From assembly GCA_964352815.1 (NCBI GenBank), contig CAYGTO010000010.1, forward strand, positions 1-64,000: a stretch of DNA of 64,000 bases. The letters run 5' to 3'. The first letter of the stretch is position 1; each line of letters begins with the position of its first letter. This document shows positions 1 to 8,847 of the stretch, piece by piece. The position numbers and the translations under genes were made by a program. This DNA is from CAYGTO01 sp964352815 (GTDB taxonomy: Bacteria; Pseudomonadota; Alphaproteobacteria; Rickettsiales; UBA3002). A model generated the notes under the pieces. That model had not been told where the DNA came from. It worked only from the letters and a program-made list of their open reading frames with translations, and made no database searches.

Positions 1-70
1 CCATTTCCCCTTGCCTATTCTAGGCCCTCATGCTAACACTCTGTCTTTCATCAAAGAAATGGAGCATGCC

Positions 71-547
71 ATGGATAAAATTCCCATGACACAGAAAGGC
101 TTTGACGCGCTAGAAGCCGAGCTAAAACAATTGAAAACGGTAGAACGGCCCGAAGTGATCGAAGCGATTTCGGAAGCGCGTGAACATGGCGATCTCTCGG
201 AAAATGCCGAATATCATGCGGCGCGAGAGAAACAAAGCTTCATTGAAGGGCGCATTTTAGAGCTCGAAGCTGCCATTTCGCAGGCGGAAGTCCATGATAT
301 TGCCAGTTTTAGCGGCGACACCATTAAATTTGGCGCTACCGTCAAGCTGGTGGATGAGGAAACCGATGAAGAGGTGACCTATCAGGTGGTTGGCGATTAT
401 GAAGCCGATATTGAAAAGAATCTGCTCTCGATTTCTGCACCGATTGCCCGCGCGCTGATTGGCAAAAAGGCTGGCGATTCGGTTGAAGTCAAAACGCCTA
501 AAGGCGAACGCTATTACGAAGTGCTCGACGTGTCCTACATCGGCTAA
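71..547 (+). CDS. greA: Transcription elongation factor GreA
   Basis: GreA rescues backtracked RNA polymerase by stimulating cleavage of the nascent transcript. The 158-residue product has the usual family length. The N-terminal coiled coil carries the acidic tip in EHGDLSENAEYHAAREKQ, and the C-terminal FKBP-like domain ends with GERYYEVL. The ATG at 71 is preferred over the upstream in-frame ATGs at 11 and 59: GGAG at 61-64 sits six bases before it, and MDKIPMTQ is a typical GreA start. The ELM1-family gene follows 37 bases after the stop. Confidence 0.95.
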   Translation: MDKIPMTQKGFDALEAELKQLKTVERPEVIEAISEAREHGDLSENAEYHAAREKQSFIEGRILELEAAISQAEVHDIASFSGDTIKFGATVKLVDEETDEEVTYQVVGDYEADIEKNLLSISAPIARALIGKKAGDSVEVKTPKGERYYEVLDVSYIG

Positions 548-584
548 TGCTTGCTGCCTCGCAACAATCTGTTACCATGCATCA

Positions 585-1595
585 ATGGATGAATGGAATG
601 ATGCCACTGTCTGGGCGCTGGTCGATGACCGCTCCGGCCATAGCAGCCAAGTACTGGGGCTGACCACAAAGCTGGGCCTTCCATACCGCATTAAGAAACT
701 TACCTACAACCGCCTAAGCGTGATTCCACATCGCTTTCTTGGCGCCACGCTTGCGGGCATCAAAGCTGAATGCCATGCGCAATTTCGCGAAGAGGGCTGG
801 CCACAGATCGTCATCGCTGCAGGCCGGCGCACCGCCTCAGTCGCACGCTACATTAAGAAACAATCCCCCGAGACAAAGCTGGTGCAAATCATGTATCCGG
901 GCGAGCCTACGAACATGTTCGATTTGCAAGTGATCCCGGCGCATGACCGCAAAAAGGAGCGCCCTGACCGGCTGATCACCCATACGGCGCTGCACGGTCT
1001 GACCATGGCGCAGCTCGAGCAGGAAGGCGCGCGTTTCATGAAACGCCACCAAGAAGCGCTTACCGGCCTACCCAAACCATGGGTCGGCGTGCTCATTGGC
1101 GGCAGCTCCAAACATGGCGCATATCAGGAACATGATTACGCTGCCATGCTGACACGCGCCAAGCGCCTTGCCCCCAATGGTTCACTCTTCATCACCAGCA
1201 GCCGCCGCAGCGATCCAAGAATCACGGCGTATGTTGAAGATTACGTCGACCAGCCCTTCTATCTCTATGACTATCACGGCGAGCATGCGCAAGACGAGCC
1301 AAACCCTTACATGGCGATCTTGTCGCTATGCGATCAGCTGGTAGTGAGCGGGGAGTCGGTGTCGATGCTTTCAGAAAGCTGCGCGACGGGCAAGCCGATT
1401 TATTTCTTCAACCCCACCGCCTATAACGCGCCAAAAGACAAACTCACCCTGTTCCAAAATCATTTGATCAGCGAGCAGATCGCACGCCCCCTTAAAGATT
1501 CCTTGAGCCCCCAATCATGGAAGCCCCATGCAGCGCTAGACGAAGCCGCCCGGGTCGCTGACATCATTCGCACGCAATGGGGCGCCGCCTCTTAG
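585..1595 (+). CDS. Mitochondrial fission ELM1 family protein (DUF1022)
   Basis: The 336-residue protein matches the ELM1/DUF1022 family, common in alphaproteobacteria and named after a plant mitochondrial fission factor. The fold is glycosyltransferase-B-like. Seen here: WALVDDRSGHSSQVLGL near the N-terminus, VGVLIGGSSKHG in the middle, and a C-terminal part with VVSGESVSMLSESCATGKP, which resembles a nucleotide-sugar binding loop. The bacterial function is not settled. The reading frame stays open back to 459 inside greA, but the ATG at 585 is the first start that fits the family N-terminus. Confidence 0.82.
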   Translation: MDEWNDATVWALVDDRSGHSSQVLGLTTKLGLPYRIKKLTYNRLSVIPHRFLGATLAGIKAECHAQFREEGWPQIVIAAGRRTASVARYIKKQSPETKLVQIMYPGEPTNMFDLQVIPAHDRKKERPDRLITHTALHGLTMAQLEQEGARFMKRHQEALTGLPKPWVGVLIGGSSKHGAYQEHDYAAMLTRAKRLAPNGSLFITSSRRSDPRITAYVEDYVDQPFYLYDYHGEHAQDEPNPYMAILSLCDQLVVSGESVSMLSESCATGKPIYFFNPTAYNAPKDKLTLFQNHLISEQIARPLKDSLSPQSWKPHAALDEAARVADIIRTQWGAAS

Positions 1596-1685
1596 CGTGA
1601 AGATTTCGTAACAAAGGGCCGCTAATGCTTGCCTTTTGATTGATTCGCACTACCTTATCTTCAAATAGCTTATTTAGGAGGTTCT

Positions 1686-2288
1686 ATGGCTGTACTCGTT
1701 GGAAAAGACGCATATGATTTTACTGCAACCGCAGTGATGGGCGATGGCTCATTTGATGAGGCGTTTAACTTGAAAAAATATTTGGGCGGAAAGACTGGGA
1801 TTCTGTTTTTCTGGCCACTTGATTTCACTTTTGTCTGCCCCTCAGAAATCATTGCCTTTGATAATCGCGTGGAAGAGTTTGAGAAGCGCGGCGCGAAAAT
1901 CGTTGGTGTGAGCGTCGATTCACATTTCACCCACTTTGCATGGCGCGAAACGCCTATTGAAAAAGGCGGTATTGGTAAAGTGAAATTCCCGATGGTTGCC
2001 GATCTGACCAAAGATATTGCCCGCCAGTATGACGTATTGACTGGTGATTCGGTTGCGTTCCGCGGCACCTTCATGATTGATGGTAACTTCAAAGTCCGCC
2101 ACCAGATCGTCAATGATCTGCCACTTGGCCGAAATGTGGATGAAGCGATTCGTATGGTCGATGCGCTGCAATTCCATGAAGAGCATGGCGAAGTTTGCCC
2201 CGCCGGATGGCAAAAAGGTCAGTCAGGCATGAAGGCCGATAAGGATGGCGTCGCGTCGTACCTTGCTGAGCACGCATCTGGACTGTAA
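1686..2288 (+). CDS. Typical 2-Cys peroxiredoxin (AhpC/Prx1 type)
   Basis: This is a thiol peroxidase that reduces hydrogen peroxide and organic hydroperoxides. The 200-residue product has the peroxidatic cysteine at residue 51 in FTFVCPSE and the resolving cysteine at residue 171 in GEVCPAGW, so it is a typical 2-Cys enzyme. A strong Shine-Dalgarno (TTAGGAGGT, 1674-1682) precedes the ATG. Thioredoxin reductase begins nine bases after the stop, giving a compact peroxide-defence pair in which TrxB, through thioredoxin, probably supplies electrons. AhpF is not seen. Confidence 0.93.
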   Translation: MAVLVGKDAYDFTATAVMGDGSFDEAFNLKKYLGGKTGILFFWPLDFTFVCPSEIIAFDNRVEEFEKRGAKIVGVSVDSHFTHFAWRETPIEKGGIGKVKFPMVADLTKDIARQYDVLTGDSVAFRGTFMIDGNFKVRHQIVNDLPLGRNVDEAIRMVDALQFHEEHGEVCPAGWQKGQSGMKADKDGVASYLAEHASGL

Positions 2289-2297
2289 GGATCGATC

Positions 2298-3260
2298 ATG
2301 GCGGAGACACACCACACTAAAATTTTGATTCTCGGCTCTGGCTCAGCCGGTTGTACCGCAGCGATTTATGCGGCACGCGCCGGACTTGATCCGATCATGG
2401 TGCATGGCATGCAGCCGGGTGGCCAATTGACCATTACAACGGATGTCGAGAACTACCCTGGCTTTGCTGAGGTAGTGCAAGGCCCGTGGCTTATGGACCA
2501 AATGGAGGCGCAAGCAACCAATGTTGGCACCAAAATCATGCATGATGTGATAGTCGAAGCCGATCTTTCAAAGCGCCCCTTTACCCTCACAGGTGATAGT
2601 GGCGACCAGTATGTGGGCGAAACGCTTGTGATCGCAACCGGCGCATCCGCGCGCTGGCTTGGGCTTGAAAGCGAGACCAAATTCCAAAACTTTGGCGTAT
2701 CTGCCTGCGCCACCTGCGACGGCTTTTTCTTTAAGGGCAAAGAAGTCGTAGTGATTGGTGGCGGGAATACCGCGGCGGAAGAAGCCCTCTTCCTTGCCAA
2801 TATTGCGAGTAAAGTCACGGTGATTCACCGCCGCGACGAGCTGCGTGCGGAAAAGATTCTCCAGGATCGTCTCTTCAAAAATGAGAAAATCAACTTCGCA
2901 TGGGATAGCGAAGTCGAAGAATTCTTAGGCACCGACGACCCTAGCTCGCTGACAGGCGTACGCGTGAAAAACAGCAAGACAGGTGAAAGCAGCGAGATCC
3001 CATGCGAAGGCGCGTTCGTCGCCATCGGTCATGTCCCTAATGGCGACATCTTCAAAGGCCAAGTCGATATGTATGAAGATGGCTATATTAAAACCGCGCC
3101 TGATAGTACGGCAACCAACATCATGGGCGTTTATGCCGCGGGCGACATTCAAGACCGCATCTACCGTCAAGCGGTTACGGCAGCTGGCACAGGGTGCATG
3201 GCCGCATTGGAAGCGGAGCGCTTCTTGTCTGAGCAAGAGGATATGAGCGAAGCAGCATAA
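2298..3260 (+). CDS. trxB: Thioredoxin reductase
   Basis: This FAD enzyme passes electrons from NADPH to thioredoxin. The 320-residue product has the FAD loop GSGSAG at residues 13-18, the redox pair CATC at residues 137-140, the NADPH loop IGGGNTAAEE at about 153-162, and a C-terminal FAD motif YAAGDIQD. It lies nine bases downstream of the peroxiredoxin with AAGGA upstream of the start, so the two are probably co-transcribed. A LysR gene follows in the same direction. Confidence 0.96.
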   Translation: MAETHHTKILILGSGSAGCTAAIYAARAGLDPIMVHGMQPGGQLTITTDVENYPGFAEVVQGPWLMDQMEAQATNVGTKIMHDVIVEADLSKRPFTLTGDSGDQYVGETLVIATGASARWLGLESETKFQNFGVSACATCDGFFFKGKEVVVIGGGNTAAEEALFLANIASKVTVIHRRDELRAEKILQDRLFKNEKINFAWDSEVEEFLGTDDPSSLTGVRVKNSKTGESSEIPCEGAFVAIGHVPNGDIFKGQVDMYEDGYIKTAPDSTATNIMGVYAAGDIQDRIYRQAVTAAGTGCMAALEAERFLSEQEDMSEAA

Positions 3261-3266
3261 CGCTCC

Positions 3267-3290
3267 CGGAACATTTTCCGCTTTTCTTTT
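3267..3290 (+). terminator. Possible weak intrinsic terminator after trxB
   Basis: A five-base-pair hairpin (CGGAA, loop CATT, TTCCG) starts seven bases after the trxB stop and is followed by CTTTTCTTTT. The stem is short and the T tract is broken, so the call is tentative. Confidence 0.35.
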
Positions 3291-3348
3291 GCATCCGGCT
3301 TGTTATACCTGTCCTCAATTATAACACTGGCAAGCATCGAGGGTCCCC

Positions 3349-4236
3349 ATGGATTGGGATAAATTACGCATCTTCTACAAGGTGGCGCAGCTCAAGAGCT
3401 TAACGCGCGCCGGTGAAGCCTTGAATTCTAGCCAATCTGCCGTCTCTCGCCAAATCAGCCAGCTCGAAGAGCGACTCGGCATCTCCCTATTCCACCGTCA
3501 CGCACGCGGCCTGATCCTGACCGAGCAGGGAGAGATACTCTTCCGCACCGTATCGGAAATGGTCAATAAGCTGCAGGTGACAGAAAGCCAACTGCTAGAC
3601 GCCAGCGTGAAGCCAAAAGGGCCTTTCAAGATTACGGCGCCGCACGCAATCGGGAATATCTGGCTTACGCCGATTTTGCGCGAATTCTGCCAGCTCTACC
3701 CCGAAATCGAAGTGACGCTCGAGCTGAATGACCGCGAATTTGACCTGACCATGCGCGAAGCCGATGTCGCGCTGCGTCTCTTCCCTTCCAAGCAGCCTGA
3801 TTTGATCCAAAAACACATCGTTTCCCTTGGTAACGCCATCTTTGCGTCGAACGATTATTTGCGTGAATTTGGGATTCCGAAAAATGCCGAATCACTGACG
3901 GAACACCGGCTGATTAAATATCACAATGCGGAGTCACCGCCCTTTGTTGATGTGAACTGGCTGTTTGATACGTACGGTAAGAAGTTAAAGCTTCAGTCCT
4001 ACTTCACCACCAACAGCCTCACCAGCTTACGCACAGCAGTGAAAAACGGGATGGGGATCGCCGCACTGCCCGAATATATGATGTATCGCGCGCGACATAT
4101 CAGTAAAATATTGGATGATGTGCCCTCGCCGACCGTCGATGCGTATTTTGTGTATCCGCTTGAGCTGCGTAATTCGAAGCGCGTGGCGGTGTTTAAGGCG
4201 TTTTTGATGCGGAAAATGGCCGATTATAAGTTTTAG
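3349..4236 (+). CDS. LysR-family transcriptional regulator
   Basis: The 295-residue product has an N-terminal winged helix-turn-helix (about 1-60: LTRAGEALNSSQSAVSRQIS) and a LysR substrate-binding domain (about 90-290). Its ligand is unknown. It begins 88 bases after trxB in the same direction. A TATAAC at 3320-3325 could be its own -10 box, and GAGGG lies just before the start. The position next to the peroxiredoxin-trxB pair suggests, but does not show, a redox-linked role. It most resembles the GcvA/AmpR-like branch. Confidence 0.9.
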   Translation: MDWDKLRIFYKVAQLKSLTRAGEALNSSQSAVSRQISQLEERLGISLFHRHARGLILTEQGEILFRTVSEMVNKLQVTESQLLDASVKPKGPFKITAPHAIGNIWLTPILREFCQLYPEIEVTLELNDREFDLTMREADVALRLFPSKQPDLIQKHIVSLGNAIFASNDYLREFGIPKNAESLTEHRLIKYHNAESPPFVDVNWLFDTYGKKLKLQSYFTTNSLTSLRTAVKNGMGIAALPEYMMYRARHISKILDDVPSPTVDAYFVYPLELRNSKRVAVFKAFLMRKMADYKF

Positions 4237-4372
4237 GCCACTCGTCAAATAATATTAATAATAACTAATATTTTACAAACGCTTATCTGGGGGCCTCGCA
4301 CGCTCGCAACGATATATATTTCTGATAAATATGACAGTTTTATGAAAATAACGCTAAAATGCGATCAATCCA

Positions 4373-4401
4373 TTGACGAACCAATAGTTAATATGTATTA
4401 A
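4373..4401 (+). promoter_or_regulatory. Candidate promoter of the 4408-4527 sRNA
   Basis: TTGACG (4373-4378) and TATTAA (4396-4401) are separated by 17 bases in an AT-rich stretch. A start near 4408 would begin just before the first hairpin of the structured region. Confidence 0.5.
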
Positions 4402-4407
4402 TAATAT

Positions 4408-4527
4408 TACGTTTTCGGTAACGCGAAAACCCTCGGCCTCCCAGGCCGAGATTCGCTCAGCAACCCTTTGCTGGAGCGAGTAGCCTCCCTGTTATGCTTG
4501 CCGGACTTTTTAGTCCGGCTTTTTTTT
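4408..4527 (+). ncRNA. Candidate small RNA with C-rich loops and intrinsic terminator
   Basis: The LysR-to-aminotransferase gap holds no ORF but four consecutive hairpins. H1 (4411-4430) has a seven-pair stem GTTTTCG/CGAAAAC. H2 (4432-4450) has an eight-pair stem CTCGGCCT/AGGCCGAG enclosing CCC. H3 (4454-4478) has stem CGCTCAGCA/TGCTGGAGCG with an ACCCTT loop and one bulged G. H4 is the terminator. Between H3 and H4 lies single-stranded AGCCTCCCT. Unpaired CCUCC-type loops are known from alphaproteobacterial sRNAs that mask ribosome binding sites, such as the cuckoo/CcsR type. I infer a similar role; I do not recognise the exact family. A 5' leader is unlikely, because the next gene is on the other strand. 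Confidence 0.6.
4500..4527 (+). terminator. Strong intrinsic terminator
   Basis: A perfect seven-pair stem GCCGGAC/GTCCGGC with loop TTTTTA is followed by eight T residues. It ends the candidate sRNA. Confidence 0.85.
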
Positions 4528-4609
4528 GACTATCTCGCAAATTCCAGAATAACAAGGCAAAGTAAATGAAAGTTTAACAAACCGCCGCATTTAGCTCAAA
4601 TGCGCTTTT

Positions 4610-5815
4610 TCAACTCAGCGCCGCACAGGCTTTCGCAATCCGCGTGCAGGCTTTCTCAAGCTGCGCGTCAGAGGTTGCGTAAGAAATACGGAAAAACCCA
4701 TCGAGGCCAAAGGCACTGCCCGGAACCACCGCACACAGCGCCGCTTCGAGCAGATACGCGGCTAGATCGAGATCACTCTCGATCCGCTTGCCATCGGGGG
4801 TTTTCTTACCCAACAGCCCCTGGCAGCTCGGGAATACGTAAAACGCACCATCCGGCACCGCGCACTCAATCCCTTCAATCGCGTTCAACCCTTTCACCAC
4901 AAGATCGCGCCGCGCCTTAAACGCCCCCTTCCACTCTGTCAGAAAATCATGTGACCCGTTCAGTGCCTCGAGCGCCGCTTCCTGCGAAATCGATGAAGGG
5001 TTCGAGGTCGAGTGCGATTGAATACTGCTCATCGCCTTGATCAGCTCCACCGGCCCTGCGGCATAACCAATCCGCCACCCGGTCATCGCATAGGCTTTCG
5101 AGACGCCATTCACGGTGAGCGTGCGGTCATAAAGTTTAGGCTCGATCTGCGCCGGCGTCACAAAGGTGAAATCATCATAGACGAGATGTTCATACATATC
5201 GTCCGACATCACCCAGACATGCGGATGCTTGAGCAGCACGTCGGTAATCACTTTCATATCGTCAGCCGTGTAGCCCGCACCGGTTGGATTGGAAGGCGAG
5301 TTCAGAATCAGCCATTTAGTCTTGGGCGTGATCGCCGCTTCGAGCGCCTCGGGCTGGAGTTTGAAATGATGCTCCGCGCCGCATTCGACAAAGATCGGTT
5401 TGCCTTCAGCAATCTGCACCATATCCGGATAGCTCACCCAGTAGGGCGCCGGAATAATCACCTCATCGCCCGGGTTCAGCGTGGCCAAAAACGCATTGAA
5501 CAATACTTGCTTCGCCCCACAGCCAACCACAATCTGCGATGGCTCATAAGAGAGTTCATTGTCGCGCTTCAGCTTATCGCAGATCGCCTGCTTCAGAGCG
5601 GGTGTTCCTGCAACCGGCGTGTAGCGCGTTTTCCCCTCATTGATCGCCTTAATCCCCGCGGCGCGAATATGCTCGGGCGTATCAAAATCGGGCTCACCCG
5701 CCGCCAGGCCAATCACATCTTTGCCTTCGGCCTTGAGCTGCGCCGCTTTGGCGGTCACCGCCATGGTGGGCGAGGGTTGAATCACAGAGAGGCGTTGGGC
5801 AACAAGTTGAGTCAT
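4610..5815 (-). CDS. aatA: Pyridoxal-phosphate aspartate aminotransferase (class I)
   Basis: The 401-residue product is a fold-type I aminotransferase of the bacterial aspartate aminotransferase subgroup, making aspartate from oxaloacetate and glutamate. The N-terminal segment LSVIQPSPTMAVTAKA, the segment NSPSNPTG at 172-179 and the PLP lysine K240 in NGVSKAYAMTGWRIGY are all present. It might also act on prephenate, as related enzymes do. An uncharacterised membrane protein gene lies 54 bases upstream on the same strand. Confidence 0.9.
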   Translation of the reverse strand: MTQLVAQRLSVIQPSPTMAVTAKAAQLKAEGKDVIGLAAGEPDFDTPEHIRAAGIKAINEGKTRYTPVAGTPALKQAICDKLKRDNELSYEPSQIVVGCGAKQVLFNAFLATLNPGDEVIIPAPYWVSYPDMVQIAEGKPIFVECGAEHHFKLQPEALEAAITPKTKWLILNSPSNPTGAGYTADDMKVITDVLLKHPHVWVMSDDMYEHLVYDDFTFVTPAQIEPKLYDRTLTVNGVSKAYAMTGWRIGYAAGPVELIKAMSSIQSHSTSNPSSISQEAALEALNGSHDFLTEWKGAFKARRDLVVKGLNAIEGIECAVPDGAFYVFPSCQGLLGKKTPDGKRIESDLDLAAYLLEAALCAVVPGSAFGLDGFFRISYATSDAQLEKACTRIAKACAALS

Positions 5816-5869
5816 TGGCGGGGAGTCCTTAATCGTTGATGTTACTAAATAGAGACTAACGACTACCGG

Positions 5870-6412
5870 CTATTCGTCAATACGTTTCAGCTCGATCACA
5901 AGCAATTCACGTCCCTCTTTCGGCGGAATCACAATCGTATGGGTGGCGGACTGTTCAAAATCTACCCCATCACTTTCTACAATCACCTCAACCGGCTCAC
6001 CCTTGCCGTTGCGCGCATTGACTTTAAAACGCTGATCTCCCGAAGGCTCAGTGATCGGGGCAATATCTGTCCGGCTCCCAGGGATCTGTTGCGGCGCATC
6101 CTTAGTTTCCAGTGATTCGAAAATGTGCTCCGCCTTGCTTTCAACCACATCCTCTGCACGTTCAGACGTTTCTTGATCTTCCATGATTGCCGTTACGCGC
6201 TCATATTGCTCACCGGTGACCACGCGCTTAAGCGAGGGCATTTCGTTGAGTAGCCGTTCACCTGGTGCACCCGCCTCTGCATTTTCTGGCGCATCTGATG
6301 GGTTCACAGCACGAAACACGATAAACGCAAAAAACCCGATCATCAGCATCGTGAACCAGCGCGGCGATTCTGGCTGCATCTCTTTAGCTTTTTTGCGATT
6401 GAGAAAGAACAT
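5870..6412 (-). CDS. Uncharacterised single-span membrane protein
   Basis: I do not recognise this 180-residue protein. It starts with a basic stretch, has one hydrophobic segment at about residues 19-34 (WFTMLMIGFFAFIVFRAV), then an acidic, glutamate-rich region that may form a helix (about 60-105) and a small beta-like C-terminal part with IVIPPKEGRELLVIELKR. The likely topology is inner-membrane anchor with the bulk outside. It sits between ychF and aatA on the minus strand. Confidence 0.6.
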   Translation of the reverse strand: MFFLNRKKAKEMQPESPRWFTMLMIGFFAFIVFRAVNPSDAPENAEAGAPGERLLNEMPSLKRVVTGEQYERVTAIMEDQETSERAEDVVESKAEHIFESLETKDAPQQIPGSRTDIAPITEPSGDQRFKVNARNGKGEPVEVIVESDGVDFEQSATHTIVIPPKEGRELLVIELKRIDE

Positions 6413-6414
6413 TG

Positions 6415-6500
6415 TTAGGGATTCGGGGCTAGAGGTTCGGCATTTGGCATGAAATTATTATAACAATAAATCCCTAATCCCTAAAGCCTAATCCCGCATA
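6415..6500. repeat. Family C palindromic repeat
   Basis: Imperfect inverted repeat between ychF and the 5870-6412 gene. One arm carries AGGGATTCGGGG and the other AATCCCTAATCCCTAAAG. The same arm pattern borders the second insertion in hemF (43985-44104), so this is a dispersed element with two copies in the window. Confidence 0.55.
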
Positions 6501-6502
6501 CA

Positions 6503-7606
6503 TTACACATTAAACCGAAAGTGAAACACATCGCCATCTTTGACAAGATACTCCTTGCCCTCGAGGCGTAGCTTGCCTGCTTCTTTCGCGCCCGACTCAC
6601 CGTTGCACGCGACGAAATCCTCATACGCAATGGTCTCGGCGCGGATGAAGCCTTTCTCAAAATCGGTATGAATCACGCCCGCCGCATTCGGTGCGGTCGA
6701 GCCGTTTCGCACGGTCCAAGCGCGGGCTTCTTTCGGGCCAGCAGTGAAAAACGTCAGCAGCTCAAGCAGACCATAGCCGGCACGGATAATTTTCGCAAGG
6801 CCGGTTTCTTCTAAGCCCAGCGTTTCAAGAAACTCATCCTTTTCTTCCTGCGTTTCCAGCGCGGCAATTTCTGACTCAATCTTCGCTGAGACAATAATGC
6901 AGGGCGCATCTTTTTCTTTCGCCATCGCGTCAACTTTCGCGGAAAAATCATTGCCGCTCGCGGCCGCCTCTTCCTCGACATTACAGACATACATGACCGG
7001 CTTGGCGGTGATCAGCTGAAACCCTTTCATCAGCCGCGCTTCTTCCTCATTCGTGGGCGCGTAGCTACTTGCCGGTTTGCCATCCTCGAGCAGCGGCAGA
7101 ACCTTATCCGCCAGTGCGAGCGAAGCAATCGCTTCCTTATCCTGCCCGCGCGCCTTTTTCGTCCAGGCCTCTTTGCGCTTGCTCAGCGATTCCATATCCG
7201 AGAGAATCAGCTCCATCTCAATAATCTCACTATCTCTCAGCGGATCAACTGAGCCTTCGACATGGGTAATATCGCCATCCTCAAAACAGCGCAGCATATA
7301 GATAATCGCGCTCACCTCACGAATATGACCCAGAAACTGATTGCCCAGACCCTCACCCTTGCTCGCGCCTTTTACCAGCCCAGCAATATCGACAAATTCA
7401 AGCTGCGTGGGAATCACTTCCGCACTTTGCGCAATCTTCGCAATCGCATCGAGCCGCGGATCAGGCACGCCGACACGGCCGGTATTCGGCTCAATCGTGC
7501 AGAACGGGTAATTCGCCGCCTCCGCCGCCTGCTGGCTCAGCAACGCATTGAATAAGGTCGATTTCCCAACGTTCGGCAGGCCAACAATTCCGCAATTAAA
7601 TCCCAT
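6503..7606 (-). CDS. ychF: Ribosome-associated ATPase YchF (Obg family)
   Basis: The 367-residue product is a TRAFAC-class P-loop protein that binds ribosomes and prefers ATP. It has the Walker A segment GLPNVGKS at residues 7-14, the switch region DIAGLVKGAS, and NVEE where canonical G proteins have NKxD, which is the YchF hallmark. The C-terminal TGS domain ends at FHFRFNV. Length and motifs are complete. Confidence 0.95.
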   Translation of the reverse strand: MGFNCGIVGLPNVGKSTLFNALLSQQAAEAANYPFCTIEPNTGRVGVPDPRLDAIAKIAQSAEVIPTQLEFVDIAGLVKGASKGEGLGNQFLGHIREVSAIIYMLRCFEDGDITHVEGSVDPLRDSEIIEMELILSDMESLSKRKEAWTKKARGQDKEAIASLALADKVLPLLEDGKPASSYAPTNEEEARLMKGFQLITAKPVMYVCNVEEEAAASGNDFSAKVDAMAKEKDAPCIIVSAKIESEIAALETQEEKDEFLETLGLEETGLAKIIRAGYGLLELLTFFTAGPKEARAWTVRNGSTAPNAAGVIHTDFEKGFIRAETIAYEDFVACNGESGAKEAGKLRLEGKEYLVKDGDVFHFRFNV

Positions 7607-7625
7607 AGTTTTTCCGTTCTCCCCC

Positions 7626-7702
7626 GCTACGGCCTCCTGGCCTTCGCGATGGGACTGACGCCTTCGGCGACTAAAGGGTTGGTCTGCTGACCAACGTCAT
7701 TT
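7626..7702 (-). repeat. Family A palindromic repeat, copy 1
   Basis: Intergenic copy upstream of ychF. It contains GACTAAAGGG and the variable hairpin TTGGTC-TGCT-GACCAA. The core matches, in reverse orientation, the copies at 44784, 46160 and 56368. The remaining 100 bases before the globin gene show no other feature I can name. Confidence 0.6.
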
Positions 7703-7817
7703 CCATGCTGAAGGGTTGTAGCAGGAATTGTAGCGTGGGCAACCGCGAATCCATCCTTGTGATTGGAGCACCACTTACGCATACTCATGGAAAATACAAC
7801 CATAAGAGGAGCACATC

Positions 7818-8174
7818 ATGACCACCCTATTCGAGAAAATAGGCGGGAAGCCTGCTGTCGACGCTGCTGTTGACCTGTTCTACACTAAAGTTTTGGCCGA
7901 CCCATCGATCAACCATTTCTTCACGACGGTGGATATGGACCGCCAGCGCCAGCATCAAAAACTCTTTCTCACCTATGCGTTTGGTGGCGTGCCGAACTAT
8001 CCCGGCAAGGGCATGCGCGAGGCGCACAAACATCTGGGTCTGACAGAAGCGCATTTCACCGCCGTCGCCGGCCATCTCAAAGCCACGCTTGAAGAGCTGA
8101 GCGTGCCAGATGATTTGCAAGGCGAGGTGATGAGCATTGCCGCCAGCACCCATGATGATGTGCTGAATCTCTGA
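7818..8174 (+). CDS. Group 1 truncated haemoglobin (trHbN-like)
   Basis: The 118-residue product fits the two-over-two globin fold. It opens with LFEKIGGKPAVDAAVDLFY and has the proximal-helix segment REAHKHLGLTEAHF, where the histidine at residue 70 sits at the expected F8 position, followed by VAGHLKATL. Such proteins bind oxygen or detoxify nitric oxide. A good ribosome site (AAGAGGAG) precedes the ATG. The stop abuts the stop of the convergent response regulator. Confidence 0.9.
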   Translation: MTTLFEKIGGKPAVDAAVDLFYTKVLADPSINHFFTTVDMDRQRQHQKLFLTYAFGGVPNYPGKGMREAHKHLGLTEAHFTAVAGHLKATLEELSVPDDLQGEVMSIAASTHDDVLNL

Positions 8175-8651
8175 TTAGCCGCGGCCTTTTTGCGGTTCAA
8201 GGGCTAAGCGGATCATTGCCATTAATTTTGTTTCAGCAGCATCTGCCCGACCGGCCTCATCTTTTAAACCTGGTGTTAGGCTACCCATTTCACGCAATCC
8301 GAACACCCAGAACATATTGCGAATTTCATTTTTTTGAACGGAGCCCATACCCTCATCTGCACCAGTAATTTCTTCAATCTTTCGATTAAATGGCTTACTG
8401 TCAGAAATACCAATGACAGGCAGGCCGCAATGCAGATTACGCTTAAGAAACATCTCTGCATTCATGCGACCCGTATCGAAATCAGAAAGAATCATATTAA
8501 CCTCTGGTTTAGTACGGTCTTTAAGACGCATAGCGGCTTGCAGATGATTCACGACATGTTTTGCCTCAAACCCCTTACTCTGGAGCCAGTGTTCGAGCTG
8601 CTCACCCACATCGACTTCGTCTTCGATAATCAGCACATAGGGTTTGGTCAT
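8175..8651 (-). CDS. Response regulator receiver-domain protein
   Basis: The 158-residue product is a CheY-like receiver without a recognised output domain. Acidic pocket residues E10-E12 (LIIEDE), the probable phospho-acceptor D57 in LSDFD, a serine in GISDS and a lysine in VQKNE can be placed. The C-terminal 50 residues do not match a DNA-binding domain. No histidine kinase is adjacent, so it is an orphan. The ATG at 8651 is chosen over the TTG at 8669 because MTKPYVLIIEDE is a normal receiver start. Confidence 0.75.
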   Translation of the reverse strand: MTKPYVLIIEDEVDVGEQLEHWLQSKGFEAKHVVNHLQAAMRLKDRTKPEVNMILSDFDTGRMNAEMFLKRNLHCGLPVIGISDSKPFNRKIEEITGADEGMGSVQKNEIRNMFWVFGLREMGSLTPGLKDEAGRADAAETKLMAMIRLALEPQKGRG

Positions 8652-8847
8652 AAACGATCCCATCCTCAATATTAACGATTAGTTAATAAATGCAGTGCAA
8701 TTGCAAGTTTTTTCTCTTCCGCCCTTCCTTTTCCGCGATTCACCGCCTATACTAGAAGAGTCAGCAATGACTATGGCGATAAATGGCCGTACAAAATAAG
8801 CGGATTGGACCCGGGGGCAGAGCCCGGCAGCTCCACAAGAGCTTTGC

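Noticed and set aside
5012..5839. A 275-residue plus-strand frame opposite the aminotransferase
   Set aside because: It is the antisense of a clear class I aminotransferase, with arginine- and histidine-rich composition typical of shadow frames.
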